The translations under genes were made by a program, and so were the position numbers. A DNA stretch of 21,325 bases, from contig CAJKDC010000049.1 in NCBI GenBank assembly GCA_905198575.1, positions 1-21,325 of the forward strand, in the 5' to 3' direction. Below are positions 1 through 8,846 of this stretch, piece after piece (position 1 is the first letter of the stretch; each line of letters opens with the position of its first letter). The notes under the pieces are model-generated. The model searched no databases and was not told the DNA's origin. It worked only from the letters and a program-made list of their open reading frames with translations. Source of the DNA: an uncultured Bacteroides sp. Its GTDB lineage: Bacteria > Bacteroidota > Bacteroidia > Bacteroidales > Bacteroidaceae.

Positions 1-2
1 GC

Positions 3-2222
3 TATAGCGGTACCGATTCATGCGCTATGATGGTACCGTTTCGCCGATACTATCAGCTTGGTAAGGTTTTTGAAAATCTTCTGGCATCATTCAATCCTGA
101 AACCCAGACTACCGCACGTAAGCTTACAGGTTCGTTCTATACTCCACGTGAGATAGTGCAATACATGGTGGATGAAAGTCTTATAGCACACCTTAAACGT
201 ACTGTAGGTGAAGAACTTGAACCTCAATACCGTCAGTTAATGCAATATTCTGATGATGAAGTGGAACTTACATCCGAACAGCGTAAAAATATTATGCAGT
301 CATTGTATAACTGCAAGATACTTGACCCTGCATGTGGCTCCGGTGCTTTCCCTATGGGAATACTGCAACAGATGGTACATATCCTTAACCGCATAGACCC
401 AAGTATTGATATGTGGAAAACCATGATGAGGAATGTTGCCATAGAGAGAACTTCTGAAGCTTACATGACTGCATCTGATGAAGAACGTAATGAGATTATT
501 AATGATATTGAACGTAGTTTTGATGAAAGTATAAATCGTCCGGATTATGCCCGAAAACTATATCTGATAGAGAACTGTATATACGGAGTTGATATTCAGC
601 CTATAGCTATACAAATAAGCAAGTTACGTTTCTTTATATCGTTGGTCGTTGACCAAAATACTAATACAGACCCTACAGATAATTTCGGTATTCGTCCGCT
701 GCCGAATCTTGAAGCAAAATTTGTATCAGCAGATACTCTTATAGGATTACAAAAAAAAGATGCTTCACAGTTTGATTGTGAAGAAATAAAAGCTAAAGAG
801 AATGAATTGAAGATTGCCAAACATAAGATATTCGGAGCAAAAAGAGTTCGTACAAAACGTAAATATCGCCAGACAGTAAATGATTTGCGTCTTGAAATAG
901 CCACTCTGTTAAAAGAATATGGGGCAGTAGATAATAACGAGGCAAAAAAATTAGCCTTATGGGATATGTTCGACCAAAATTCATCATCTCCTTTCTTTGA
1001 TGCTGAATGGATGTTCGGGGTTAAAGATGGTTTTGATATTGTAATTGGCAATCCGCCGTATGGCGTTCCAATCAAAGGAGATTATCGTATAAATGTTGTA
1101 AATAGTTTAGGTAACGTTCCTGACTATGAGATATATTATTATTTCATTCAAGCTGCGAATAAATTTATAAAGGATTGGGGTATTCTTTCTTATATTATCC
1201 CTAATACATATTTATTTAATACGTATGCTAATAAATATAGAATGTCAATTTTAGAGAATTGGAATATATTAGAGATTCTAGATTGTACAAAATTCCCAAT
1301 ATTTGATAAGGCTGTTGTAAGAAATACAATTAATACGTGGCAAAAATTGCAGTCAAATAATTTAATAGGTTATAGGAATACATCTAACATTAAAAAATTC
1401 AATGATTTAATTGGTAAACCACGTATTTATATGCAGAAAGGGGATTTACTTTCACTGAACCAAAATTGGGGGTTGGCCTTTATGTTAACACAGGAAATTG
1501 TTCAATTGTTGTCTAAAATAGAATTTAATAAGAAGAGTTTGGTAGATTATTTCCCTGAAATAAGTCAAGGATTAATAGCTTATGATAAATATCAAGGGCA
1601 ATCTGATGATATAATAAAAAATAGAGCTTATCACTTTTACCAATATCGTGAAGGACTTAAGGAATGGTTATGGGGAGAAGATGTTACGCGTTATTGTGTT
1701 AAGTGGAATCAAAAGGAATATATAGATTATTGTAGCGGTATTGCAAATCCTAGAAATCCAAAGTTCTTTAAAGATAAAAGGTTACTCGTAAGGGAAATTA
1801 CGAATCCATCAATTTATGCGGCAATTACAGAAAAAGAACAATACAATGATCCTGCTATAATAATAGTGAAAGATAGTGATCGTTATTCTATTGATTGTTT
1901 ATTAGGGATTATAAATAGTAAATTAGCTACATTTTATCATTTTAACCATTCACCGAAAGCTACTAAAGGAGCTTTCCCAAAAATATTGGTTTCTGATATA
2001 AAAGAGTTTCCTCTTCCATACATAGATGATAAGGACAGGCTTTTATTAGAAAAATTAGTATCAACTATTCATATGGCTAAAAGTATAAATCCTATGGCTG
2101 ATATAAGTAATGAAGAAAAAGAAATTGATATATTAGTGTGTAAACTTTATTGTTTAACATTTGATGAAGTATTGATAATTGATCCTCAAACTACGATAAC
2201 ACGAGAAGAATACGAAAAATAA
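3..2222 (+). CDS. Eco57I-type N6-adenine DNA methyltransferase with TaqI-like specificity domain (5' partial)
   Basis: Predicted to methylate adenine N6 in a defined DNA site, as the modification (possibly modification plus restriction) subunit of a type IIG/BREX-like/helicase-methylase system. Numbering from the ATG at 27, SAM-binding motif I is DPACGSGAF (about 100-108), a second Rossmann motif is YGVDIQPIAIQISKLRF (186-202), and the catalytic motif is NPPYG (342-346). The C-terminal part (about 600-700) has the INSKL...FPKI...DIKEFPLP pattern of TaqI-like target-recognition domains. The frame is open to the left edge of the window, so I treat it as partial. Relatives usually carry a helicase or nuclease region before the LGKVFENLL segment, and that part is not visible here. 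The residues just before LGKVFENLL do not look like the usual D-P-E-x-L-G context, so a junction or alternative start near 27-57 is possible. The methylase call is firm; the system type is inference. Confidence 0.9.
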   Translation, partial: YSGTDSCAMMVPFRRYYQLGKVFENLLASFNPETQTTARKLTGSFYTPREIVQYMVDESLIAHLKRTVGEELEPQYRQLMQYSDDEVELTSEQRKNIMQSLYNCKILDPACGSGAFPMGILQQMVHILNRIDPSIDMWKTMMRNVAIERTSEAYMTASDEERNEIINDIERSFDESINRPDYARKLYLIENCIYGVDIQPIAIQISKLRFFISLVVDQNTNTDPTDNFGIRPLPNLEAKFVSADTLIGLQKKDASQFDCEEIKAKENELKIAKHKIFGAKRVRTKRKYRQTVNDLRLEIATLLKEYGAVDNNEAKKLALWDMFDQNSSSPFFDAEWMFGVKDGFDIVIGNPPYGVPIKGDYRINVVNSLGNVPDYEIYYYFIQAANKFIKDWGILSYIIPNTYLFNTYANKYRMSILENWNILEILDCTKFPIFDKAVVRNTINTWQKLQSNNLIGYRNTSNIKKFNDLIGKPRIYMQKGDLLSLNQNWGLAFMLTQEIVQLLSKIEFNKKSLVDYFPEISQGLIAYDKYQGQSDDIIKNRAYHFYQYREGLKEWLWGEDVTRYCVKWNQKEYIDYCSGIANPRNPKFFKDKRLLVREITNPSIYAAITEKEQYNDPAIIIVKDSDRYSIDCLLGIINSKLATFYHFNHSPKATKGAFPKILVSDIKEFPLPYIDDKDRLLLEKLVSTIHMAKSINPMADISNEEKEIDILVCKLYCLTFDEVLIIDPQTTITREEYEK

Positions 2223-2236
2223 AATCTATAATATAT

Positions 2237-2587
2237 ATGTACACATCAAGTTTAAAAATACGAATAGAACGTAGGGAGTCCTTCATTATTGCAAGTGATG
2301 GACAGTTCCTTGGAAAATTATCATTAAATAAGTATGATCTGGAATCTATACTTAATCCGTATGGATCTTATGGTAGTATATATTCAGCATTGTCGATATA
2401 CAATCCGTTTTCAACATATGGTAGTAAATACTCTTCATTGAGTCCTTTCAACCCTTATACTTTTACACCTCCAATAATATATTTGCGAGGAGTCAAAGTA
2501 GGGCTCTTATCTGTAAATCAATACTTAAATGGAAGTATTGATCCTAATAAAATTCAAGATTGGATGAAGTTTAATGGATTGTATTAA
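2237..2587 (+). CDS. small repeat protein with NPYGSYGSxYSxLS motifs
   Basis: A 116-residue protein of unknown function. The middle (about residues 37-75) contains near-tandem units with the pattern NP-[YF]-x-x-YGS-x-YS-x-LS-x-[YF], ending in NPYTFTPP, followed by a short segment with a IYLRG...VGLLSVNQY pattern. I remember this repeat type from many uncharacterised bacterial proteins that often sit near mobile or defence genes, but I know no biochemical function. There is no signal peptide or membrane segment. It lies 14 bp after the methylase and 2 bp before the next gene, so it is almost certainly in the same transcript. It could be a specificity accessory or a small binding protein, but that is speculation. 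Confidence 0.8.
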   Translation: MYTSSLKIRIERRESFIIASDGQFLGKLSLNKYDLESILNPYGSYGSIYSALSIYNPFSTYGSKYSSLSPFNPYTFTPPIIYLRGVKVGLLSVNQYLNGSIDPNKIQDWMKFNGLY

Positions 2588-2589
2588 TT

Positions 2590-3222
2590 ATGGAAATAAT
2601 TGAATATGTAAAATTAGCCGCTGCCTTTTTTGTCTCTATTGGAGGTTCAAGTGTTATTGTAATTGCTCTAGCAAAATGGTTTGGAGGTTTTTTATCAAGT
2701 CGTTTACTTGACTCTTATAATAATAGGCACAAAACAGATTTAGAAAATTTAAAGAATAGGTATGCAAAGGAATTAGAAGAAACAAAGACTGGTTTAGAGA
2801 AAGCTAAATTGCAGTTTGTAAGATATTCAGAGAAGCAATTTGAACTTTACAATAATTTATGGAAGGTTTTGCTTTACACAAAGCAACAGGCAGATATGCT
2901 ATGGGAGAAAGCAGAACCAGCACAGATTCCAGCATTTAGCGAACAAATAAGACTCACAAGAAATGCAATCAATGACAACCTTTTATTAATAGAAGAAGAG
3001 CATTATGATAAATTGGTGATGTTAATTACACAATTTGAGCAATTTCAGTTTGGCAAGCAAAAACTACTTGATGTAAGAATTCAGTTTGGTGATGAACAAA
3101 TACAATCAATTACTCAAGAAGAGATACGAACAGCCATAAATCATAATAAGAAAACAAAAGAGAATTATGACAAATTAATTATGGATATAGGTAGATCTTT
3201 TAGAAATCAGATAAAAGGATAA
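2590..3222 (+). CDS. membrane-anchored coiled-coil protein, unknown function
   Basis: A 210-residue protein. Residues about 8-35 form one hydrophobic, glycine/serine-containing membrane segment, followed by a basic stretch and then a strongly charged helical region (about 45-85, rich in Glu/Lys with regular Leu) that reads as a coiled coil. The remaining 120 residues are helical and soluble-looking. The layout suggests an inner-membrane anchor with a cytoplasmic helical domain. It is in the defence-like operon, 2 bp after the preceding stop and 2 bp before the next ATG, so translational coupling is likely. A membrane effector or localisation factor would fit the context, but no known domain was recognised. 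Confidence 0.8.
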   Translation: MEIIEYVKLAAAFFVSIGGSSVIVIALAKWFGGFLSSRLLDSYNNRHKTDLENLKNRYAKELEETKTGLEKAKLQFVRYSEKQFELYNNLWKVLLYTKQQADMLWEKAEPAQIPAFSEQIRLTRNAINDNLLLIEEEHYDKLVMLITQFEQFQFGKQKLLDVRIQFGDEQIQSITQEEIRTAINHNKKTKENYDKLIMDIGRSFRNQIKG

Positions 3223-3224
3223 TT

Positions 3225-4271
3225 ATGACCCACTTAGCAAATATAGATAAAGATTACGCCTCTTGGATTGAGGAACTCAGCTAGAGGTACAAACATAGCC
3301 AGATAAAGGCGGCAACCCATGTGAACAGTGAGATGCTACAATTTTATTGGTCTTTGGGAAAGGATATTGTTATGCTTCATGCGGAAAGCCGTTGGGGTGA
3401 TAAAATACTGAAATTATTAAGTTCCGATTTACAAATAAAATTACCTGGAATCAAGGGTTTGTCAGAAACAAGTATTGGGTATGCCAAAAGATTTTATCTA
3501 CTTTATAATGAATGGTTTACAATTCACCCACAACTTGTGGGTGAATTACAAGATAATGCTATTTGGCGCATTCCTTGGGGACACCATAGATATATCATAG
3601 ACAAATGTTTCAAAGCGCCTGATAAAGCAATGTTCTTCGTACAAAAGACCCTCGAAAATGGTTGGAGTAGGAATATTCTTCTGAATTTTATGAATACAGA
3701 TCTTTACGAACGGCAGGGGAAAGCCATTACCAACTTCAAGGTGTCACTGCCTGTTCCGCAAAGTGACCTTGCACAGGAAATGACTAAAGACCCGTATAAG
3801 TTCGATTTCCTGACGATGACCGAAGGATATCGTGAGAAAGAATTGAAAGATGCGCTGGAAGTAAACATCCGCAATTTCCTTTTGGAACTTGGCACAGGCT
3901 TTGCTTATATGGGGCGGGAATACCGCATTGTAATAGGGCAGACAGAAAAGTTTATAGATATGCTGTTTTATAATCTGAATTTACGTTGCTATGTGGTCGT
4001 AGAAATAAAGACTGGTAAGTTTGAATCGGAGTATATTGGACAACTGGGTACATATGTTGCAGCTGTGAATCACCTGCTGAAAAAGGATATTGATAATCCT
4101 ACGTTGGGACTTCTGATTTGTAAGTCTAAAGACAATGTTTTGGCTCAATATGCCTTGGAGTCATCAAATCAGCCTATAGGTATTTCTGAATATGAGTTGT
4201 CTAAACTTTATCCGACAGATTTTAAGGGTACGTTGCCAAGTATAGAAGAGATAGAAAATGAATTAAAATAG
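3225..4271 (+). pseudogene. DUF1016/YhcG-type PD-(D/E)XK nuclease with early in-frame stop
   Basis: The natural reading frame begins with ATG at 3225 (MTHLANIDKDYASWIEEL...). It runs into TAG at 3282-3284 (codon 20), then continues in the same frame without further stops to 4271. The TAG is one C-to-T change away from CAG (Gln), the residue I would expect in this family. The body matches DUF1016: an N-terminal helical domain with the IPWGHHRYIIDKC signature and a C-terminal PD-(D/E)XK fold with FIDMLF (catalytic Asp) followed by VVVEIKTGKF (E-x-K). Translation could restart at the GTG at 3321 or ATG at 3333, giving a protein missing only about 32 N-terminal residues, so activity is not ruled out. 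It sits between the coiled-coil gene (2 bp) and the next gene (5 bp). Family members are DNA-repair or restriction-associated nucleases. The family call is confident; pseudogene status is less sure. Confidence 0.85.
3521..3547. repeat. 27-bp perfect palindrome inside the DUF1016 gene
   Basis: The 13-bp arms AATTCACCCACAA and TTGTGGGTGAATT flank a single C. The palindrome is inside the reading frame (it encodes TIHPQLVGEL) and the protein still has the expected length between conserved blocks, so it does not look like an insertion. It could form a tight hairpin in DNA or RNA. The function is unknown. Confidence 0.7.
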
Positions 4272-4276
4272 CCGGT

Positions 4277-4911
4277 ATGAGTAGATTAAGTGATTTATAC
4301 AAAGCTATGGAAACACTTCGTAAAGAGGGGCTTCCTGTAGATGAAAATCTAGAAAGAAAAGCTAACGAACTCGAAGAAGAAATAATAAAAAAAGAGATTC
4401 TTCCAGTGTTAAGAAAACTATAGAACCAGCCTTACAACCTGTACAGAGGGAACTTGTATTGGTTGTAGATTATGTGCCTGGAAAACCGTTAAGTGTGCAT
4501 CTAAGTCGTAAACGTAATTTTACTGCGGAAATAGATGCTAAAGAAATTCTTCCTGACCCTGAGGTGGAGCATAAAGAGATAGGAAAGACTGGTCCTAAAG
4601 TTGTAAAACAGCCAGTTACAAGATTGAAGATTATATTTGCAGATGGAACAGTCATACAGGAAAGAAATGCAGCAGAAACTTTTGTAGCATTTGTCCGTAA
4701 AGTAGGAGTAGAGCGTGTACGTTCTTTGGGATTAAAACAATGTAAAATTCCTTTGGTGTCGAATACTATAGATAAGAAATATGGGGATAAACAGAAACCT
4801 TTGGGTAATGGGTGGTATCTTATGACGAATACCAGCACTCAATCTAAGCTCAAGGATATCGAGGCTATAGCAAAGACATTTGATATCAAGGTGAAGGTTG
4901 ATATTATTTGA
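4277..4911 (+). pseudogene. frameshifted gene, unknown defence-island protein with conserved C-terminal module
   Basis: The frame starting at ATG 4277 (MSRLSDLYKAMETLRKEG...) ends at TAG 4421-4423 after 48 codons. Protein similarity resumes at once in the -1 frame (TIEPALQPVQRELVLVV...) and runs to TGA at 4909-4911. Restoring one A in the AAAA run at 4414-4417 joins the two frames into a coherent protein of about 211 residues (...LPVLRKTIEPAL...), so a one-base deletion is the simplest explanation. The N-terminal part is a charged helix. The C-terminal part (RLKIIFADGTVI...FVAFVRKVGVERVRSLG...GWYLMTNTSTQSK) is a module I recall from many unannotated proteins beside methylases, with no known activity. 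It follows DUF1016 by 5 bp and precedes the ATPase by 21 bp. An alternative start for the second part is TTG at 4459. Confidence 0.75.
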
Positions 4912-4932
4912 AAATCTAACAAAGCAGATATT

Positions 4933-6903
4933 ATGGGAAACGTAGAGAAAAATTGTAGTTGGCATTTTGCACAACAATTGGGCGGTCGTGAAGACGGTCC
5001 TAATGATCCAATGCAAGAAAATTTTAAGAAAACACCATATGCTTCTTTAATAAGGGAATCTATACAGAATTCTCTTGATGTAGTTTTGGATAAGGACAAT
5101 CCAGTGAGAATGGAATTCTCAATAGGTTGTTTTGATGCAAATAATTATCCTAATTTTTTTGATTTACGCAGGCATATTGAAGGATGTATTGCTCATTATA
5201 AGAATAATCAGGATGCGATACAGACCTATAAGCCTATGATTGAGTTCTTGGATGGATTAGGGAAATATGATAAACTTTATTATATTAAAGTTTCTGATTA
5301 TAATACTTTGGGAATGGAGTATGTTAAAGGAAATACCGAACTACCTTTTTATGCTTTTGTTCGTGCTGCTGGGGTTTCATCAAAAACTGATGCGACGGCT
5401 GGTGGTTCTTTTGGGTATGGTAAAGCTGCATATTTTTATATCTCTCCTCTTCGTACAATCTTAGTTTCTACCAAAACAAGTTCTGGTAATGCATATTTTG
5501 AGGGAGTATCTTCGCTTTGTACACATAGGCTTGAAAATGATGATAAACTATATGTTTCTGTTGGGTATTATGATAATAATTCAGGTGAACCTGTATCAAA
5601 TGAAGATGATATTCCTGCAAGATTCAGGCGTGAAGAATGTGGTACTGATATTTATATTATAGGCATAGACGCTTCAGATAGGGATTCTATTTATAATGAA
5701 ATGACGGAAGCTGTACTTCGTAATTTTTGGTTGTCGATATATAAAAAGAAATTAGAGGTACAAATAGATAGAACTATTATAAACAGTGATAATATATCTT
5801 CCATAATGGAACAGTATTTTCCTGATGAACCTGATTCAAAACCTAAAAGCAGGAATTATAATCCAAGATTATATTTGGATGCTGTTGTAAATGCGGGATG
5901 TGATAATAATCATATAGTAATAGATGATTATTATCCAACGATTGGAAAAATAAGATTGTATGCCGTAAAAAACAAAAAAGCAACCGATAAAATCTTATAT
6001 ATGCGAAGACCGCTTATGCTGGTAAAGGCAGAACGTACGAAAAGTTCGAATGGCTTCTTAGGGGTTTGTGTTTGTGAAGACCAGAAAGGAAATGAAATTT
6101 TAAGAAAAACAGAAAATCCAGCTCATGATGAATGGGTTGCTTCAAACTGGAAAGAAAATCGTAAAACGGTGAATAAGGGACGTGAGGCGATTAAAGAAAT
6201 AGAGGAATTCATAATTTCTGCTATGGAGAAGATGTTTTCAGGTAGAAGTAAGAATATTCAGAATATACAAGGCTTGGAGGAATTTCTGTATATACCGACA
6301 GCAGTAGAGGAAGATGAAGATGAGAATGAATCTCTTGTAGGTGATATTATAGGTAAAAGAGATGATGAAGGGAATGCTTTATCCACAAGTATATCAGATG
6401 TATTTATTTTAGATAAGAATGATAAAATTGCAATAGGTAAGGTTATGATAAGTAATCCTTTGCCAAATCCTCATACTAAAGATAAAAACGGTGATAAATT
6501 AAGTGGACATGGCTCACGAAAGAAAAAGTCCATAGGTGGAGGTGGGGTAACACCAGGAAGGATAGACTCCCGTTATAAAGATTCTGATGATGGTGTATCA
6601 GGAACGTTCTTGTGTGAAATACCTATCAAATATCGTTCTTTTGCTCAAATGGAATTTGGACAGATAGTACATAATATAGTAATACATTCCGATTATGAAA
6701 CTTTAAGCGGTAGGATTGATTTGCTTATTGGAGGAGAACAGTCAGATGATACGGTTTCTATAAAGTCATGTTATCCACCTGCTACAATAAATCAGAATAG
6801 TATTTCCGGTATTCATATAAAAGTAGGTAAAAACATAATCAAAGTAAAATTTGCTGACAATATGAAACATGCAATAAAATTAGATGCTTATGAACTTAAA
6901 TAA
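4933..6903 (+). CDS. GHKL/HSP90-like ATPase of a defence-type operon
   Basis: A 656-residue protein with a Bergerat-fold ATP-binding site at the N terminus. The N-box is RESIQNSLD (Glu42, Asn46), the G1-like segment is SDYNTLGM (Asp122, degenerate DxGxG), and the G2-like lid motif is GGSFGYGKAAYF (157-168). Proteins of this type resemble the HSP90/MutL/MORC-like ATPases found in restriction and Z1 or helicase-methylase-ATPase defence clusters, where ATP-driven dimer closure is thought to gate a nuclease. The middle (about 190-430) would be the transducer region. A glycine-rich, low-complexity linker (about 530-546) leads to a C-terminal beta-rich domain. The start is ATG 4933, 21 bp after the previous stop. 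The 3' end overlaps the next gene by 14 bp, so the two products are probably partners. The ATPase fold is confident; the exact system is inference. Confidence 0.85.
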   Translation: MGNVEKNCSWHFAQQLGGREDGPNDPMQENFKKTPYASLIRESIQNSLDVVLDKDNPVRMEFSIGCFDANNYPNFFDLRRHIEGCIAHYKNNQDAIQTYKPMIEFLDGLGKYDKLYYIKVSDYNTLGMEYVKGNTELPFYAFVRAAGVSSKTDATAGGSFGYGKAAYFYISPLRTILVSTKTSSGNAYFEGVSSLCTHRLENDDKLYVSVGYYDNNSGEPVSNEDDIPARFRREECGTDIYIIGIDASDRDSIYNEMTEAVLRNFWLSIYKKKLEVQIDRTIINSDNISSIMEQYFPDEPDSKPKSRNYNPRLYLDAVVNAGCDNNHIVIDDYYPTIGKIRLYAVKNKKATDKILYMRRPLMLVKAERTKSSNGFLGVCVCEDQKGNEILRKTENPAHDEWVASNWKENRKTVNKGREAIKEIEEFIISAMEKMFSGRSKNIQNIQGLEEFLYIPTAVEEDEDENESLVGDIIGKRDDEGNALSTSISDVFILDKNDKIAIGKVMISNPLPNPHTKDKNGDKLSGHGSRKKKSIGGGGVTPGRIDSRYKDSDDGVSGTFLCEIPIKYRSFAQMEFGQIVHNIVIHSDYETLSGRIDLLIGGEQSDDTVSIKSCYPPATINQNSISGIHIKVGKNIIKVKFADNMKHAIKLDAYELK

Positions 6904-7750
6904 TATATCTCTTCCATATCCCGTATTGGGAATAAGCGATGATATCCTTCCGCTTCTACCTGATGATTCTGTAGCAGTAAAAGTGGATAGTGATAATAAT
7001 TCATATACTTTTTATGTTGATTTGAACTTTAATAACAATGATATTCAGGATTTTATAAATAGTGGCTTTGCAGAATTTTCATGTGAATATGATTGTGCCC
7101 GTACAATGTTGCGCAGATGTGTTAAGTCTTCATTTCCAAGATTTGAGATTAATGTAAATCGCAAAGAGATAAACGGACGTATTAATTTTAACTGCTTTGT
7201 TTCGGTTAAGAAAACAATTAATCATTATGTGAATAAAGGTTTTAATTCAGATTATGATGGTTTTTCTTTTTTTATGGAACCGGGAGATATCCTTGTAGCA
7301 TTTCCTCAGTTTCATTATGATGTTGATATAAAATACGATAAACTACAGGCTGCAGGTTCGTTTATGCAAATACGAGAAAGTGATTTGCATGAAAATGTAT
7401 TCTTTGATATATCAGGAAATAAAATCGAAATACTACTGCCTACACAATTGTATAATCTTTATTGTGATCCGCGTATAAAAGGAGCGGCTGAAATAATACA
7501 TTCGTCATTGGTATTAAATGCTCTTACTTATGCTTTGAATGATTTAAAAGTAGAGCATACGGATGATAACAGGTTGTGGGCACGAACTATTTATTATCGT
7601 CTGGAGAATGAAGATGGATTATCTATAAGGGATCTTGAGGAAAAAGCATATATTCCTGTTTTAGCTCAGAAATTATTAAAAGATCCTTATCTTAGATTGT
7701 TTAATCATATAATTAACTCAAATTCGAACCCTCTTTCAGATGATGAATAA
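6890..7750 (+). CDS. unknown protein coupled to the ATPase
   Basis: A 286-residue protein with no domain I can name. The ATG at 6890 (MNLNNISLPYPVLG...) is preferred; an upstream ATG at 6884 is also in frame. It starts inside the end of the ATPase gene, which implies translational coupling and a likely shared complex. The N-terminal half is beta-rich with alternating hydrophobic residues (VAVKV...YTFYVDL...FEINVN) and includes a cysteine pair (CEYDCARTMLRRC). The C-terminal part is helical. There is no signal peptide or membrane span, so it is probably cytoplasmic. It overlaps the DUF6339-like gene by 11 bp. The conserved tight ATPase/unknown/DUF6339 order suggests these three are the core of one system. 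Confidence 0.8.
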   Translation: MNLNNISLPYPVLGISDDILPLLPDDSVAVKVDSDNNSYTFYVDLNFNNNDIQDFINSGFAEFSCEYDCARTMLRRCVKSSFPRFEINVNRKEINGRINFNCFVSVKKTINHYVNKGFNSDYDGFSFFMEPGDILVAFPQFHYDVDIKYDKLQAAGSFMQIRESDLHENVFFDISGNKIEILLPTQLYNLYCDPRIKGAAEIIHSSLVLNALTYALNDLKVEHTDDNRLWARTIYYRLENEDGLSIRDLEEKAYIPVLAQKLLKDPYLRLFNHIINSNSNPLSDDE

Positions 7751-8522
7751 TATGGAACTACAAAAAACATTTAAGGAAAATTATGTCAAGACTCTCAAAG
7801 ATGAAATAAAATCAGGTAAGGCCTTATCGTTATATAGTGCGGAAGAATTTGAAATAGATTCTTTACATATAAAACGTCTTGCAGGTGTTTATGCTCCTGA
7901 CAATTTAAAAGAGAAATTGATTGACTGCTATGATAATGACTTCAAGGCAGCAATTACGGTATTTGAGGCATATAAGAATATTTCACCGTTATTGGCTTCA
8001 ACAGAGGCTTTTTGGGCATATATTACCCATACATCTATGTATAACTATACTCAACAACGCTGGCCAAAAGTTCTTGATGGTTCTGCATCCGAGAATTATA
8101 TCATTGACCATTGGTTTATTGGTGGGCAGGGGTTAATGCGTAATGCAGCAGCTTCTTTATGGTGGTCGGTCTATAATACAGTTGATGAAACAAGAAAAGA
8201 CAAATATGAACTGACATCGATTCTTTTTAGAAATTACACATTAAGAACCGTTACTTTCGGTATTTCAACTTTAATACGACATAGAGAAGCTATGATAGGA
8301 ATTTTGGAATTCTTATTAAACAACCCTTCTATTACTCAGAATTATTTTGAGCCAAGAGGTACATTTATCTCTAAATATTTTAATCGACTTGGTGCAGTGA
8401 AACAGTTGGCTTATCTTGAACGTGATTATTTTACGCATAAATGTGAAAGTATTAAAGATAAAATATTAAGCGTTACTAATCGTGAACAGGTGATTAATGA
8501 TGATTCTTTGTATATTGACTAA
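7740..8522 (+). CDS. DUF6339-like protein
   Basis: A 260-residue, mostly helical protein that I match from memory to DUF6339. Recognisable stretches are TEAFWAYITHTSMYNYTQQRW (about 80-100), the aromatic HWFIGG block (about 125-130) and NAAASLWWSVYNT (about 136-148). The family has no established function but occurs in defence-like neighbourhoods. The start is ATG 7740 or 7743, inside the end of the preceding gene; ATG 7752 would avoid the overlap. No catalytic motif, signal peptide or membrane span is evident. It is probably a structural or partner protein for the ATPase. The family name is moderately sure. Confidence 0.8.
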   Translation: MMNNMELQKTFKENYVKTLKDEIKSGKALSLYSAEEFEIDSLHIKRLAGVYAPDNLKEKLIDCYDNDFKAAITVFEAYKNISPLLASTEAFWAYITHTSMYNYTQQRWPKVLDGSASENYIIDHWFIGGQGLMRNAAASLWWSVYNTVDETRKDKYELTSILFRNYTLRTVTFGISTLIRHREAMIGILEFLLNNPSITQNYFEPRGTFISKYFNRLGAVKQLAYLERDYFTHKCESIKDKILSVTNREQVINDDSLYID

Positions 8523-8564
8523 AGTCTAAATTTTCATACTAGAAACATTTAATATTAGAAAATA

Positions 8565-8846
8565 ATGAAATGGACAGAACTTAAAAAGCTTGTAACTGAA
8601 GAATACGACAGACGTAATTTAGCATCGAATGTAAGATACCGTTCTTTAGACAGAATAGAAGAATTTATTAAAACAAGTTCTGAAGTTACTAATTCAGTAG
8701 AAATGCTTCTTCAGGTTGATAAGAAGGTCGTAAAAGAGGCATACAGGCAATTCAGGGAGAAAGAGAATGTCAGTGATGCTGATAGTAGTTGTATTAATGA
8801 GATTTATAATCAACTTAGAAAATGTCAAGCTGGAATGGATAAATGA
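8565..8846 (+). CDS. small helical protein, unknown
   Basis: A 93-residue, charged and helical protein (MKWTELKKLVTEEYDRR...) without a known domain. It lies 42 bp after the DUF6339-like gene in the same direction and is probably the tail of the same operon. Lys/Glu/Arg content is high and there is no membrane segment. Its 3' end overlaps the next ORF by up to 80 bp, depending on that gene's start. It could be a small accessory or regulator. No function can be assigned. Confidence 0.65.
   Translation: MKWTELKKLVTEEYDRRNLASNVRYRSLDRIEEFIKTSSEVTNSVEMLLQVDKKVVKEAYRQFREKENVSDADSSCINEIYNQLRKCQAGMDK

Noticed and set aside
596..1075. Minus-strand ORF of 159 codons
   Set aside because: It lies opposite the methylase gene, has no recognisable domain, and the + strand has clear methylase motifs across the same bases.
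4470..4838. Minus-strand ORF of 122 codons
   Set aside because: Opposite strand of the frameshifted gene; no domain, no promoter and shadow-like composition.
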